From positions 196,269-260,268 of the forward strand of contig NZ_LVEJ01000028.1 in assembly GCF_001648775.1 (NCBI RefSeq): a stretch of DNA of 64,000 bases. Reading direction: 5' to 3'. This document shows, piece by piece, positions 1 to 8,011 of this stretch. Numbering within the stretch: position 1 is the first letter of the stretch; each line of letters starts with the position of its first letter. Both the position numbers and the translations under genes were made by a program. The notes below the pieces were generated by a model that saw only the letters and a list, made by a program, of their open reading frames with translations, was not told where the DNA came from and searched no databases. Source of the stretch: Pseudomonas fluorescens (GTDB taxonomy: Bacteria; Pseudomonadota; Gammaproteobacteria; Pseudomonadales; Pseudomonadaceae).

Positions 1-827
1 CCATTCGTCAGGGCGTCGAGTTGTTCGGCGACTTGAAGCATCACGAACGGATCAAGATCACCTTCGGCCCTCATGCACCGTACACCGTTGGCGATGAGAA
101 CCTGGAAAAAATCCGCGTGATTGCCGAGGAGCTCGACGCCTCGATCCACATGCACGTCCACGAAACCGCTTTTGAGGTCCAGCAAGCGCTGGAGCAGCGT
201 GGCGAACGCCCGCTCGCCCGCCTCGGCCGCCTGGGCTTGCTCGGTCCGCGTTTCCAGGCCGTGCACATGACCCAGATCAGCGATGACGACCTGGCGTTGC
301 TGGTAGAAAGCAACACCAGCGTGATCCACTGCCCGGAGTCGAACCTGAAGCTGGCCAGCGGTTTCTGCCCGGTCGAGCGGTTGTGGCAGGCTGGCGTCAA
401 TGTCGCGATCGGCACCGATGGCGCGGCGAGCAATAACGATCTCGACCTGCTCGGCGAAACCCGCACCGCCGCGCTGCTGGCCAAAGCCGTCGCCGGTTCG
501 GCCACCGCGCTCGATGCCCACCGAGCACTGCGCATGGCCACGCTGAATGGTGCGCGGGCACTGGGCATCGAAGCACAAGTCGGCTCGCTGGAGATCGGCA
601 AAGCCGCGGACATCGTCGCCTTCGACCTGTCCGGTCTGGCGCAGCAACCGGTGTATGACCCGGTTTCGCAGCTTATATATGCCACCGGTCGCGATTGCGT
701 GAAACACCTGTGGGTTGCCGGCAAACAACTGCTCGATGACCGCCGCCTGACCCGACTCGACGAAGAACAGCTGGGCGCCACCGCCCGGGCCTGGGGCCGG
801 CGCATCAGCGGCCACACCGAATCGTAA
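1..827 (+). CDS. mtaD: 5-methylthioadenosine/S-adenosylhomocysteine deaminase-type amidohydrolase (3' part)
   Basis: The reading frame is open from the first bases of the window, so the N-terminus lies upstream; a TTG at 21 is in frame but internal. The visible part has the amidohydrolase (TRZ/ATZ) C-terminal pattern: HMHVHET with metal-binding histidines, a later HMTQ histidine, and IGTDGAASNNDLDLL carrying the metal-binding aspartate, followed by the GSLEIGKAADIVAFDL segment typical of these deaminases. The family removes the amino group of methylthioadenosine, S-adenosylhomocysteine or related adenosines in the cytoplasm. It lies 56 bp upstream of ubiG in the same direction, an order I know from other pseudomonads. 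The family call is secure; the exact substrate is inferred. Confidence 0.85.
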   Translation, partial: IRQGVELFGDLKHHERIKITFGPHAPYTVGDENLEKIRVIAEELDASIHMHVHETAFEVQQALEQRGERPLARLGRLGLLGPRFQAVHMTQISDDDLALLVESNTSVIHCPESNLKLASGFCPVERLWQAGVNVAIGTDGAASNNDLDLLGETRTAALLAKAVAGSATALDAHRALRMATLNGARALGIEAQVGSLEIGKAADIVAFDLSGLAQQPVYDPVSQLIYATGRDCVKHLWVAGKQLLDDRRLTRLDEEQLGATARAWGRRISGHTES

Positions 828-883
828 ACACCGCGGAGCACAATCCGCGGCTACAGCCTTTTTCAAGTTTCAGAGGATTTAAC

Positions 884-1582
884 ATGAGCAACGTCGACCA
901 CGCTGAAATCGCCAAATTCGAAGCCCTGGCCCATCGCTGGTGGGACCGTGAAAGCGAATTCAAACCGCTGCACGACATCAACCCGCTGCGGGTCAACTGG
1001 ATTGACGAGCGGGTCAACCTGGCCGGCAAGAAAGTCCTCGACGTCGGTTGCGGCGGCGGCATCCTCAGCGAAGCCATGGCCCAGCGTGGCGCCACTGTGA
1101 TGGGCATCGACATGGGCGAAGCGCCGCTGGCGGTCGCGCAATTGCATCAACTGGAGTCCGGCGTCAACGTCGAATACCGCCAGATCACTGCCGAAGACCT
1201 CGCTGAAGAAATGCCTGAGCAGTTCGACGTAGTGACCTGCCTCGAGATGCTCGAACACGTGCCTGATCCATCGTCGGTGATCCGCGCCTGTTTCCGCATG
1301 GTCAAACCGGGCGGTCAAGTGTTCTTCTCGACCATCAACCGCAACCCGAAGGCCTACCTGTTCGCCATCGTCGGCGCGGAATACATCATGAAGTTACTGC
1401 CGCGCGGCACCCACGACTTCAAGAAATTCATCCGCCCGTCCGAGCTCGGTGCCTGGAGCCGCATGGCTGGCCTGACCGTCAAGGACATCATCGGCCTGAC
1501 TTACAACCCGCTGACCAAGCACTACAAGCTGGCCAATGACGTTGACGTCAATTACATGATCCAGACCCTGCGCGAGGAATAA
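884..1582 (+). CDS. ubiG: UbiG: ubiquinone biosynthesis O-methyltransferase
   Basis: This 232-residue class I SAM-dependent methyltransferase carries out the two O-methylations of ubiquinone biosynthesis (2-polyprenyl-6-hydroxyphenol and 3-demethylubiquinol). The SAM motif VLDVGCGGGILSEAMA is at residues 51-66 and an acidic motif follows in VTCLEMLEHVPDP. The N-terminal VDHAEIAKFEALAHRWWD and the NPLRVNWI segment are characteristic of UbiG and separate it from generic methyltransferases. Length is normal for the family. An AGAGGA ribosome binding site lies upstream of the ATG. It is followed after 4 bp by mupP, so the two are likely co-transcribed. Confidence 0.95.
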   Translation: MSNVDHAEIAKFEALAHRWWDRESEFKPLHDINPLRVNWIDERVNLAGKKVLDVGCGGGILSEAMAQRGATVMGIDMGEAPLAVAQLHQLESGVNVEYRQITAEDLAEEMPEQFDVVTCLEMLEHVPDPSSVIRACFRMVKPGGQVFFSTINRNPKAYLFAIVGAEYIMKLLPRGTHDFKKFIRPSELGAWSRMAGLTVKDIIGLTYNPLTKHYKLANDVDVNYMIQTLREE

Positions 1583-1586
1583 GCCG

Positions 1587-2258
1587 ATGGCCATCAGAGC
1601 AGTTCTCTTCGATATGGACGGCACCCTGCTCGACACGGCGCCGGACTTCATCGCCATCTGCCAGGCGATGCGCGCCGATCGTGGCCTGCCGCCGATCAAC
1701 GACAAACACATTCGCGACGAGATTTCCGGCGGCGCCAAAGCCATGGTCGCGGTGACGTTTTCGATGGACCCGGAATCGCCGGGCTTCGAGGAACTGCGTC
1801 TGGAGTTCCTGGAGCGCTATCTGGTTGGCTGCGCGGTGCACAGCAAGCTGTTCGACGGCATGGGCGAACTGCTCGCCGATATCGAGAAGGCCAATCTGAT
1901 CTGGGGCGTGGTCACCAACAAACCACTGCGTTTTGCCGAGCCGATCATGCAGCAACTGGGGCTGGCCGAGCGTTCGGCGCTGCTGATCTGCCCGGATCAT
2001 GTGAAAAACAGCAAGCCGGATCCGGAACCGTTGATCCTTGCGTGCAAGATGCTTGATCTGGATCCGTCGACGGTGCTGTTTGTCGGCGATGATCTGCGCG
2101 ATATCGAATCGGGGCGCGATGCCGGTACGAAAACCGCTGCGGTGACGTTTGGCTATATCCACCCGGACGATAATCCGCGGCATTGGGGCGCGGACGTGGT
2201 GGTGGATCATCCGTCGGAATTGCGCAAGGTACTCGATAGCGCGCTTTGCAGCTGCTGA
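1587..2258 (+). CDS. mupP: MupP: N-acetylmuramic acid 6-phosphate phosphatase
   Basis: A 223-residue HAD-superfamily phosphatase. Motif I is FDMDGT at residues 8-13 with nucleophile D9, motif II is VTNKP, the motif III lysine is in KPDPEPL, and motif IV is FVGDDLRDIESGRDAG. In Pseudomonas the ubiG-linked member of this family is MupP, which dephosphorylates MurNAc-6-phosphate in the cell-wall recycling route that bypasses de novo UDP-MurNAc synthesis and underlies intrinsic fosfomycin resistance. It was formerly annotated as phosphoglycolate phosphatase (Gph), which is the main alternative. The naming here relies on the ubiG neighbourhood plus the N-terminal sequence. Confidence 0.88.
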   Translation: MAIRAVLFDMDGTLLDTAPDFIAICQAMRADRGLPPINDKHIRDEISGGAKAMVAVTFSMDPESPGFEELRLEFLERYLVGCAVHSKLFDGMGELLADIEKANLIWGVVTNKPLRFAEPIMQQLGLAERSALLICPDHVKNSKPDPEPLILACKMLDLDPSTVLFVGDDLRDIESGRDAGTKTAAVTFGYIHPDDNPRHWGADVVVDHPSELRKVLDSALCSC

Positions 2259-2311
2259 TCTGACTCGACTCAGGGTGAAGCAGGTCTTCATGAATGGATT
2301 GTGAGGTTTTT

Positions 2312-3052
2312 ATGTTTGATTATTCAGCTCGGCCCGAATTGCTCAAGGATCGGGTCATTCTGGTCACCGGCGCCGGTCGTGGCATCGGTGCGGCGGCGGC
2401 GAAAACCTACGCCGCCCATGGCGCTACCGTGCTGCTGCTGGGCAAGACCGAAGCCAACCTGACTCAGGTCTATGACGAGATCGAGGCGGCTGGCCACCCA
2501 CAACCGGCGGTGATTCCGTTCAACCTCGAAACCGCCCTGCCCCATCAATACGATGAGCTTGCCGCAATGATCGAGACCGAGTTTGGCCACCTCGACGGCT
2601 TGTTGCACAACGCCTCGATCATTGGTCCGCGCACGCCGATCGAGCAATTGTCCGGCGAGAACTTCATGCGCGTCATGCAGGTCAACGTCAACGCGATGTT
2701 CATGCTGACCAGCACATTGCTGCCCCTGCTCAAACTGTCGCAAGACGCTTCGGTGGTGTTCACCTCCAGCAGCGTCGGCCGTAAGGGTCGCGCTTACTGG
2801 GGCGCTTATGGCGTGTCGAAGTTCGCCACCGAAGGCCTGATGCAAACCCTGGCCGATGAAGTCGACGGCGTCGCGCCAGTGCGCTCCAACAGCATCAACC
2901 CGGGCGGCACGCGGACCAGCATGCGTGCTCAGGCTTACCCGGGCGAAAACCCGCTGAACAACCCGACGCCCGAGGAGATCATGCCGGTCTACCTCTACCT
3001 GATGGGCCCGGACAGCAACGGCATCAATGGTCAGGCATTCAACGCGCAATAA
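2312..3052 (+). CDS. yciK: YciK-family short-chain dehydrogenase/reductase
   Basis: A 246-residue SDR protein. The dinucleotide motif TGAGRGIG is at residues 19-26, LLHNAS fills the NNAG position, and the catalytic pair is Y166/K170 in YGVSK with a preceding TSSS serine. I take the ATG at 2312 as start because GTGAGG lies 5-6 bases upstream; an in-frame ATG at 2294 would add six residues and has no good ribosome binding site. It sits downstream of mupP with a 53-bp gap, as in other pseudomonads. The physiological substrate of YciK enzymes is not established, so only the oxidoreductase class is claimed. Confidence 0.88.
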   Translation: MFDYSARPELLKDRVILVTGAGRGIGAAAAKTYAAHGATVLLLGKTEANLTQVYDEIEAAGHPQPAVIPFNLETALPHQYDELAAMIETEFGHLDGLLHNASIIGPRTPIEQLSGENFMRVMQVNVNAMFMLTSTLLPLLKLSQDASVVFTSSSVGRKGRAYWGAYGVSKFATEGLMQTLADEVDGVAPVRSNSINPGGTRTSMRAQAYPGENPLNNPTPEEIMPVYLYLMGPDSNGINGQAFNAQ

Positions 3053-3413
3053 CTGCCATACGTCGCTTTTGTTGCCGCGGCAGATTCCTGTCGCGGCATA
3101 CATTTGCCGCTGGTGACTGTCACATTTCAGTCAATTTTCCAGCACGCCTTTTCCCCTCCATCAGTCAAACCATTGATTCCAAACGGTTTAAATAAAACCG
3201 AACCGAATGGCACGACTTTCGCTCTAATTTTCCTCAATGCAAGCCACGTGATGGCAATGGGGCGAGGCCGATTTCGATAGCTGACTAATCGTCATCAGGC
3301 AGACTAAACTTACGCCAAATGTCCTACGGGACTGATGGATCAGTATGACGCGCAGCCCATAGCCGCTCTCACCCAGCCTGTAAGACAGACTTACTGCTAA
3401 GGGTTCACGCCAC
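3053..3413. other. 361-bp gap upstream of the diguanylate cyclase gene
   Basis: No gene is supported here. There is a 7-bp stem TGCCGCG/CGCGGCA at 3073-3098 without a T-tract, so it is only a weak terminator candidate for yciK. A 6-bp inverted repeat CGGTTT/AAACCG at 3184-3200 lies in an AT-rich stretch and may be an operator. I could not define a convincing sigma-70 promoter. Confidence 0.4.
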
Positions 3414-4340
3414 ATGAAATCACCCTCCCAGACCAATGCAATTGACTTTGACAGTGCCAAATTGCAACGCCTGGGCTTTGGTCAAGTGCCTCCCCTGCTG
3501 GAGCGACCGACCAGTCTGGCGCAACTGCGCCAGCAAATGAGCCTGCAACTGCAAACCAGTCTTGAGCCACAACGCATCCTTGGCCTGTTTTTCCGCGAAG
3601 TTCAGCGTCTGGTGCCGCTGGATGCCTTGAGCTATGTGCATCAGGGCAGCGACTTGCGCCTGGAATTCGGCACCCGCGGTCATCACTCGATCAGCTATAG
3701 CCTCAGCCACGAAGGCGAGCACATGGGCGAATTGGCGTTCCGCCGCAATCAGCGTTTCAGCGACAAGGAACAAGGCCAGCTGGAATCGTTGCTGTCATCC
3801 TTGCTGTACCCGATGCGCAATGCCCTGCTCTATCGCGAAGCCACTCAAAGCGCTTTGCGCGATCCGCTGACCGGCGCCGGCAATCGCATTGCCATGGAGC
3901 AGACCCTGCAGCGCGAGATCGAGATGTCCCGTCGCCATCAACAGCCGTTATCGCTGCTGATGCTCGACATCGACCATTTCAAGCGGGTCAATGACAGCCA
4001 TGGACACAGCGCCGGTGACGACGTACTCAAAGCGATCGCCGCCACCATCAAGGCACAACTGCGCAACGTCGACATGGTGTTTCGTTATGGCGGGGAAGAG
4101 TTTTTGATTCTGCTGTCCAACACCAGCCGCGAAGCGGCAGCGATGGTCGGCGAGCGGCTGCGCTACGCGGCGCAGGCTGCCGAGTATTACGCCGATGGCC
4201 AATTGATCGAGCTGACGGTCAGCCTGGGATGTTCGACCTTGCTGCCGGGCGAGTCGGCGGAGAGTCTGTTGCGGCGTGCCGACAGTGCGCTGTACGTGGC
4301 CAAGCGCGAAGGCCGAAACCGCTTGGCGATGGCGGGCTAA
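3414..4340 (+). CDS. GGDEF diguanylate cyclase with N-terminal GAF-like region
   Basis: A soluble 308-residue protein that should make cyclic di-GMP. The C-terminal half is a complete GGDEF domain: DPLTGAGNR at 150-158, DIDHFKRVND at 185-194, the active-site GGEEF at 226-230, and an RxxD inhibitory I-site (RNVD, 217-220) exactly five residues before it. The first 140 residues contain a stretch (about 40-140) that looks like a GAF-type sensor, with no membrane segment. It stands alone between a 361-bp gap and a REP pair. The ATG start has an AAGGG about 10 bases upstream. The signal it senses is not apparent. Confidence 0.9.
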   Translation: MKSPSQTNAIDFDSAKLQRLGFGQVPPLLERPTSLAQLRQQMSLQLQTSLEPQRILGLFFREVQRLVPLDALSYVHQGSDLRLEFGTRGHHSISYSLSHEGEHMGELAFRRNQRFSDKEQGQLESLLSSLLYPMRNALLYREATQSALRDPLTGAGNRIAMEQTLQREIEMSRRHQQPLSLLMLDIDHFKRVNDSHGHSAGDDVLKAIAATIKAQLRNVDMVFRYGGEEFLILLSNTSREAAAMVGERLRYAAQAAEYYADGQLIELTVSLGCSTLLPGESAESLLRRADSALYVAKREGRNRLAMAG

Positions 4341-4365
4341 AGCTTTTCAAACCAGCGAAAAACAG

Positions 4366-4455
4366 TGTGGGAGCGAGCCTGCTCGCGAATGCGATCTGAC
4401 ATTCAACCATGAGTTGACTGAGATACCGCTTTCGCGAGCAGGCTCGCTCCCACAT
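4366..4455. repeat. REP pair (inverted)
   Basis: Two copies of TGTGGGAGCGAGCCTGCTCGC in opposite orientation (4366-4390 plus, 4431-4455 minus) separated by about 40 bp. Each copy is itself an imperfect hairpin. It lies between the converging cyclase and TenA-like genes, where it may also stop transcription. Confidence 0.92.
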
Positions 4456-4477
4456 TGGTTATGCGTGACGCCGATAA

Positions 4478-5272
4478 TCAGCTCTCGACGACCGCCCTGC
4501 GCTCGCGGCTCACCAGCAAGCGCTCCGAGGTTTCCAGTTGCATGCAGCGCTCGAGGAACAGGTACATATAGTCGTAGCTCTTGCACACCGCCTGACGCAG
4601 TTCGGCTTGCAATGCCTTGCTCGGGTTCAGCCCCGCCAGCGTGCAGATGATTTCCAGCGCTTCCCACGGGTGGGCATCGTCGTACTGCGCGTGCATTTTC
4701 AGCCACTTCATCGCACGCTTGCGGTCTTCCTCAGGAAATGCCGCGGCGTACACGCCAGTGGAGCAGACCACCGCCGACCACTCCCCGGTCGCGCCTTCGA
4801 TGGCGTAGTTGGTGGCGGCAATCGCCACGATCAGCGAATCGGCAGAACTGGTGTGCCAGCACCAATGACTCAAGGCATGCAGTTCCGGCGGCACTTGCTG
4901 GGCCTGGAGATCTTCCAGACTGACACCGTGCGCGCGACTCCAGTGCACCCAGTAATCGGCGTGATTGAGTTCGACGCGAATGTTGCGCATCAGCCAGCGC
5001 CGCGCCATGTCTTCGCCCGGGTGACGGGCAAACTTGGTTTTAGTCAGGTTCTGCGCCATGTACAACGCAAACTGCTCGACCACCGGCCAGCCGCCGATCA
5101 AGTACTGGCGCATGGTTCGGGCGCTGAGCTTGTTATCGCGCATGCGCAGGTAAAGTTCATGTTCGACAACCCGGCGCTTGCTCTCGCTGCAATCCAGAAT
5201 CAGCTGTTGTGCCCAGCCAGGATAACTTGCAGCTTCCATGAGGGGTCCGGTTCGGTTGAATGTGTCGATCAC
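4478..5272 (-). CDS. TenA/PqqC-like iron-containing redox enzyme-family protein
   Basis: This 264-residue all-helical protein belongs to the TenA/PqqC-like (heme-oxygenase-fold) group, often labelled 'TenA family transcriptional regulator' in pseudomonads. Candidate metal or substrate residues are visible as E and H in VVEHELYLRMRDN, in VELNHADYWVHW and in HAQYDDAHPWEALE, the pattern of the diiron oxidase-like branch. The start is the GTG at 5272, because AAAAGGAG lies seven bases upstream; the ATG at 5239 has no ribosome binding site. No thiamine genes are adjacent, so thiaminase activity should not be assumed. It follows the GGDEF-EAL gene by 46 bp on the same strand and may share its transcript. 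Confidence 0.8.
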   Translation of the reverse strand: MIDTFNRTGPLMEAASYPGWAQQLILDCSESKRRVVEHELYLRMRDNKLSARTMRQYLIGGWPVVEQFALYMAQNLTKTKFARHPGEDMARRWLMRNIRVELNHADYWVHWSRAHGVSLEDLQAQQVPPELHALSHWCWHTSSADSLIVAIAATNYAIEGATGEWSAVVCSTGVYAAAFPEEDRKRAMKWLKMHAQYDDAHPWEALEIICTLAGLNPSKALQAELRQAVCKSYDYMYLFLERCMQLETSERLLVSRERRAVVES

Positions 5273-5318
5273 TGTTCGGCTCCTTTTGATTTGTGATTGT
5301 AAGGATCGGCAAGAGACT

Positions 5319-7778
5319 TCAACGGAACGTGCCAGGCGCTTTGAATAACAGCGGCTGCGGTCTGGCGGGCCGACTTTGCAAACTGTCACAGGTAAACAAC
5401 TGCGGGCGTTCTATGACATAACCCTGAGCGTAATCTACGCCAATTTCAAGCAGTGCCTGCTCGATCTGGGTTGTTTCAACAAACTCGGCAATTGTCTGCT
5501 TACCCATGACATGCCCGATGTGATTGATCACTTCGACCATTGCGCGGTTAATCGGGTCGTCCAGCATATCCTTTACGAAACTCCCGTCGATCTTCAGGAA
5601 GTCTACAGGTAAATGTTTCAGATAAGCGAATGAAGACATTCCGGCGCAAAAGTCATCTAACGAGAAGTAGCAACCTAAGCCTTTGAGTTCATTAATAAAT
5701 CTTATTGCGCTGCCCAAATTTGAAATAGCACTGGTTTCTGTAATTTCAAAACAAATCATTTCAGGCGGTATGGCGTAGTTAACAAACTGTTCGCGCAGGA
5801 AGTGCAAAAACGCGTCATCTCCTATAGTAATTCCTGACAGATTAATCGCACACATCGCTAAAGGACCTTGATGTTCTTGTGCAATACATTGAGCAATAAC
5901 CTTAAATACGTTTTGCACTACCCAACGATCCAGTTGACTCATCAAACCATATCGCTCGGCGGCCGGAATGAAACTGTCCGGCAAAATCATCCGCCCTGCT
6001 TCATCGTGCAGGCGCAGCAGAATTTCAATGTGGCCACCCTTGCCGTCGCTGTGTTTCAGCGGGGCGATTTCCTGGGCGTACAGGCAAAAACGATTCTCCT
6101 CCAGCGCCATGTGCAAACGTTGCACCCACGCCATTTCACCAAAGCGCAGGGACAGCTCGGAATCATCGGCGTGATAGACCTGCACGCGGTTGCGGCCCTT
6201 TTCCTTGGCCATGTAACAGGCCATATCCGCAGCACGCAGCGACGCTTCGAGCGTGGTCGGGGTCTGCGCGATATGCACCAGGCCAATACTCACCGTGGTC
6301 AAAAATGGCCGCCCCTTCCAGACAAAGTGCAGGTTCTGCACGGTCTGGCGCAGCGCCTCGGCGATTTTCTCGGCGGCCTCCGGCGCGCAGTTCTCCAGCA
6401 GGATGCCAAATTCATCGCCGCCCAGCCGCGCCAGCGTGTCGCCCTCGCGCAGGCCCGATTGCAGCAGCGTGCAAATGTGCCGCAACAGCTCATCGCCGGC
6501 GGCATGGCCGCAGGTGTCGTTGACCAGTTTGAACTGATCCAGATCGAGGAACATCAGCGCGTGCCGGCCAGGCTGACGGGTGAGGTTGTGCAGGGCCTGT
6601 TCCAGGCGGTATTCAAACTCGCGACGATTGGCCAGCCCGGTCAAGGCATCGTGGGTGGCCTGCCACGACAGGTTGGCGATGTATTGCCGCTCCTGCGTCA
6701 TGTCGTGCAACACCAGCACGGTGCCACTGACCTTGCCGGCATTACGGATCGGCGCACCAACCAGCGTCACCGAAACGGTGCTGCCATCCAGGCGCTGGAT
6801 CAGTTTGGAGTGTTCGCTGCCGCCACTGAGCTTGCCGCTGAGGATGTGTTCGATCAGGGTCAGGCCTTCGGCCTGGGCATTGTCGTCGAGCAAGTTGAAC
6901 AGCGCCGCCAGCGGCAGGCCGGCCGCCTGCTCGGCCTTCCAGTGGGTCATGGCTTCGGCGGCGGGGTTCATGTAATCGATCGCGCCGGCGACGTCCGTGG
7001 TGATCACCCCGTCGCCAATCGATTGCAAAGTGATGTGTGCCCGATCCTTCTCCAGTTGCAACGCTTCGGCAAACGCATGGCGCTGCTTGAGCAGTTTGTG
7101 CGTGCGTAGCAGCGCCAACACGATCAGCCCTAGCGCCGTGGCAATGTTGGTGAGCAGCAACAGCCGCAGAATCATCCGCGAACCTTCACCCAGCGCATCG
7201 CTGAATGCTTTGGCCGCCGGCGTCACACTTTCGTTGATGGCGAGGATCTGAGCTTTCCAGCGCTGGATATCCGCCGAGCTGGCCTGATTGTCCGAGATGC
7301 GCTGCTGCATCTCCCGGGCGACGTCATCGAGTTGCACCAGATAAGCGTCACCGACTGTCCAGCGGTCGATGGCGGTTTCCAGGTAACTGAAATGACGAAA
7401 ATTCAGATAGAGCCAGATCAGGCTGGAGACGTCGTCCGGGTGGTTGCCACCCTTGAGAATGCCTTCACGCGCTGCCGCCAGATCCGGTGGCTGGCGGTCC
7501 AGCGCCAGCCGCAACTGATGGCCGCCCTGAGGCACGGCAATCGCGTTCTGGTATTTGAGAAAAATCGCCTCGTCGCGGCTGTCGGCATACAAATTGAGGT
7601 AGTAGATCGCGTCTTTCTGGCCCTTGGACCACAGGCTTTCGCCAGCGACATAACCGCGAACGGCCGAAAGCACGTAAAGACTGACGCCGCCCAGCAGCGC
7701 CTGAAACAACACGACGGCAATGAATGGCCAGACGATGCCTAACAACCGTGGCGTGCCGAGAGTCCGCTTTTGCTTCAT
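5319..7778 (-). CDS. Membrane PAS-GGDEF-EAL cyclic di-GMP protein (RbdA-like)
   Basis: An 819-residue inner-membrane protein. Transmembrane segments are at about 14-38 and 203-224 and flank a periplasmic sensor region of about 160 residues. A PAS domain (246-360), a GGDEF domain with intact GGDEF at 453-457 and an RxxD I-site at 444-447, and an EAL domain follow. The EAL signature reads EIL (585-587), keeping the metal-binding glutamate; FEITET, LDDF and KIDGSFVK are present, so phosphodiesterase activity is plausible. Architecture, length and a downstream ABC transporter recall P. aeruginosa RbdA, a biofilm-dispersal regulator; that equivalence is inferred. The start at 7778 has AAGGA five bases upstream; a longer frame to 7862 lacks this. 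Confidence 0.88.
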   Translation of the reverse strand: MKQKRTLGTPRLLGIVWPFIAVVLFQALLGGVSLYVLSAVRGYVAGESLWSKGQKDAIYYLNLYADSRDEAIFLKYQNAIAVPQGGHQLRLALDRQPPDLAAAREGILKGGNHPDDVSSLIWLYLNFRHFSYLETAIDRWTVGDAYLVQLDDVAREMQQRISDNQASSADIQRWKAQILAINESVTPAAKAFSDALGEGSRMILRLLLLTNIATALGLIVLALLRTHKLLKQRHAFAEALQLEKDRAHITLQSIGDGVITTDVAGAIDYMNPAAEAMTHWKAEQAAGLPLAALFNLLDDNAQAEGLTLIEHILSGKLSGGSEHSKLIQRLDGSTVSVTLVGAPIRNAGKVSGTVLVLHDMTQERQYIANLSWQATHDALTGLANRREFEYRLEQALHNLTRQPGRHALMFLDLDQFKLVNDTCGHAAGDELLRHICTLLQSGLREGDTLARLGGDEFGILLENCAPEAAEKIAEALRQTVQNLHFVWKGRPFLTTVSIGLVHIAQTPTTLEASLRAADMACYMAKEKGRNRVQVYHADDSELSLRFGEMAWVQRLHMALEENRFCLYAQEIAPLKHSDGKGGHIEILLRLHDEAGRMILPDSFIPAAERYGLMSQLDRWVVQNVFKVIAQCIAQEHQGPLAMCAINLSGITIGDDAFLHFLREQFVNYAIPPEMICFEITETSAISNLGSAIRFINELKGLGCYFSLDDFCAGMSSFAYLKHLPVDFLKIDGSFVKDMLDDPINRAMVEVINHIGHVMGKQTIAEFVETTQIEQALLEIGVDYAQGYVIERPQLFTCDSLQSRPARPQPLLFKAPGTFR

Positions 7779-8011
7779 GAGAGTCCTTGCATGAGCACTG
7801 CCCGCTCGTCGTGCGGACGAAATCGCTTCAACGAGACTAGGTTGGCTTCCTTGTCTAGGCAAGCGGCGCCTGCGTCAACCTTTGTTCAGCCAGCCATACA
7901 TATGTACCACCGCCCAACCTTTTGGAAACGATTTACTGCGGTCATCTCCTCGGTCTCCGCCCGCCGGGCGAAACCGCACGGACCCCATGATCACCAAAAG
8001 GACCACGCATC
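7779..8011. promoter_or_regulatory. Divergent intergenic region with a TACATATGTA palindrome
   Basis: This 233-bp stretch separates the divergent GGDEF-EAL and toxin-like genes. A perfect 10-bp palindrome TACATATGTA is at 7897-7906 within GGTACATATGTATGG-like sequence, read on the minus strand, and could bind a dimeric regulator. No clear -35/-10 pair was identified. Confidence 0.3.

Noticed and set aside
3073..3098. TGCCGCG/CGCGGCA stem after yciK
   Set aside because: Long loop and no T-tract; not reported as a terminator.
4366..4455. Repeated palindromes considered as CRISPR repeats
   Set aside because: They occur as single inverted pairs scattered through the window, without regular spacers or cas genes; they are REP elements.
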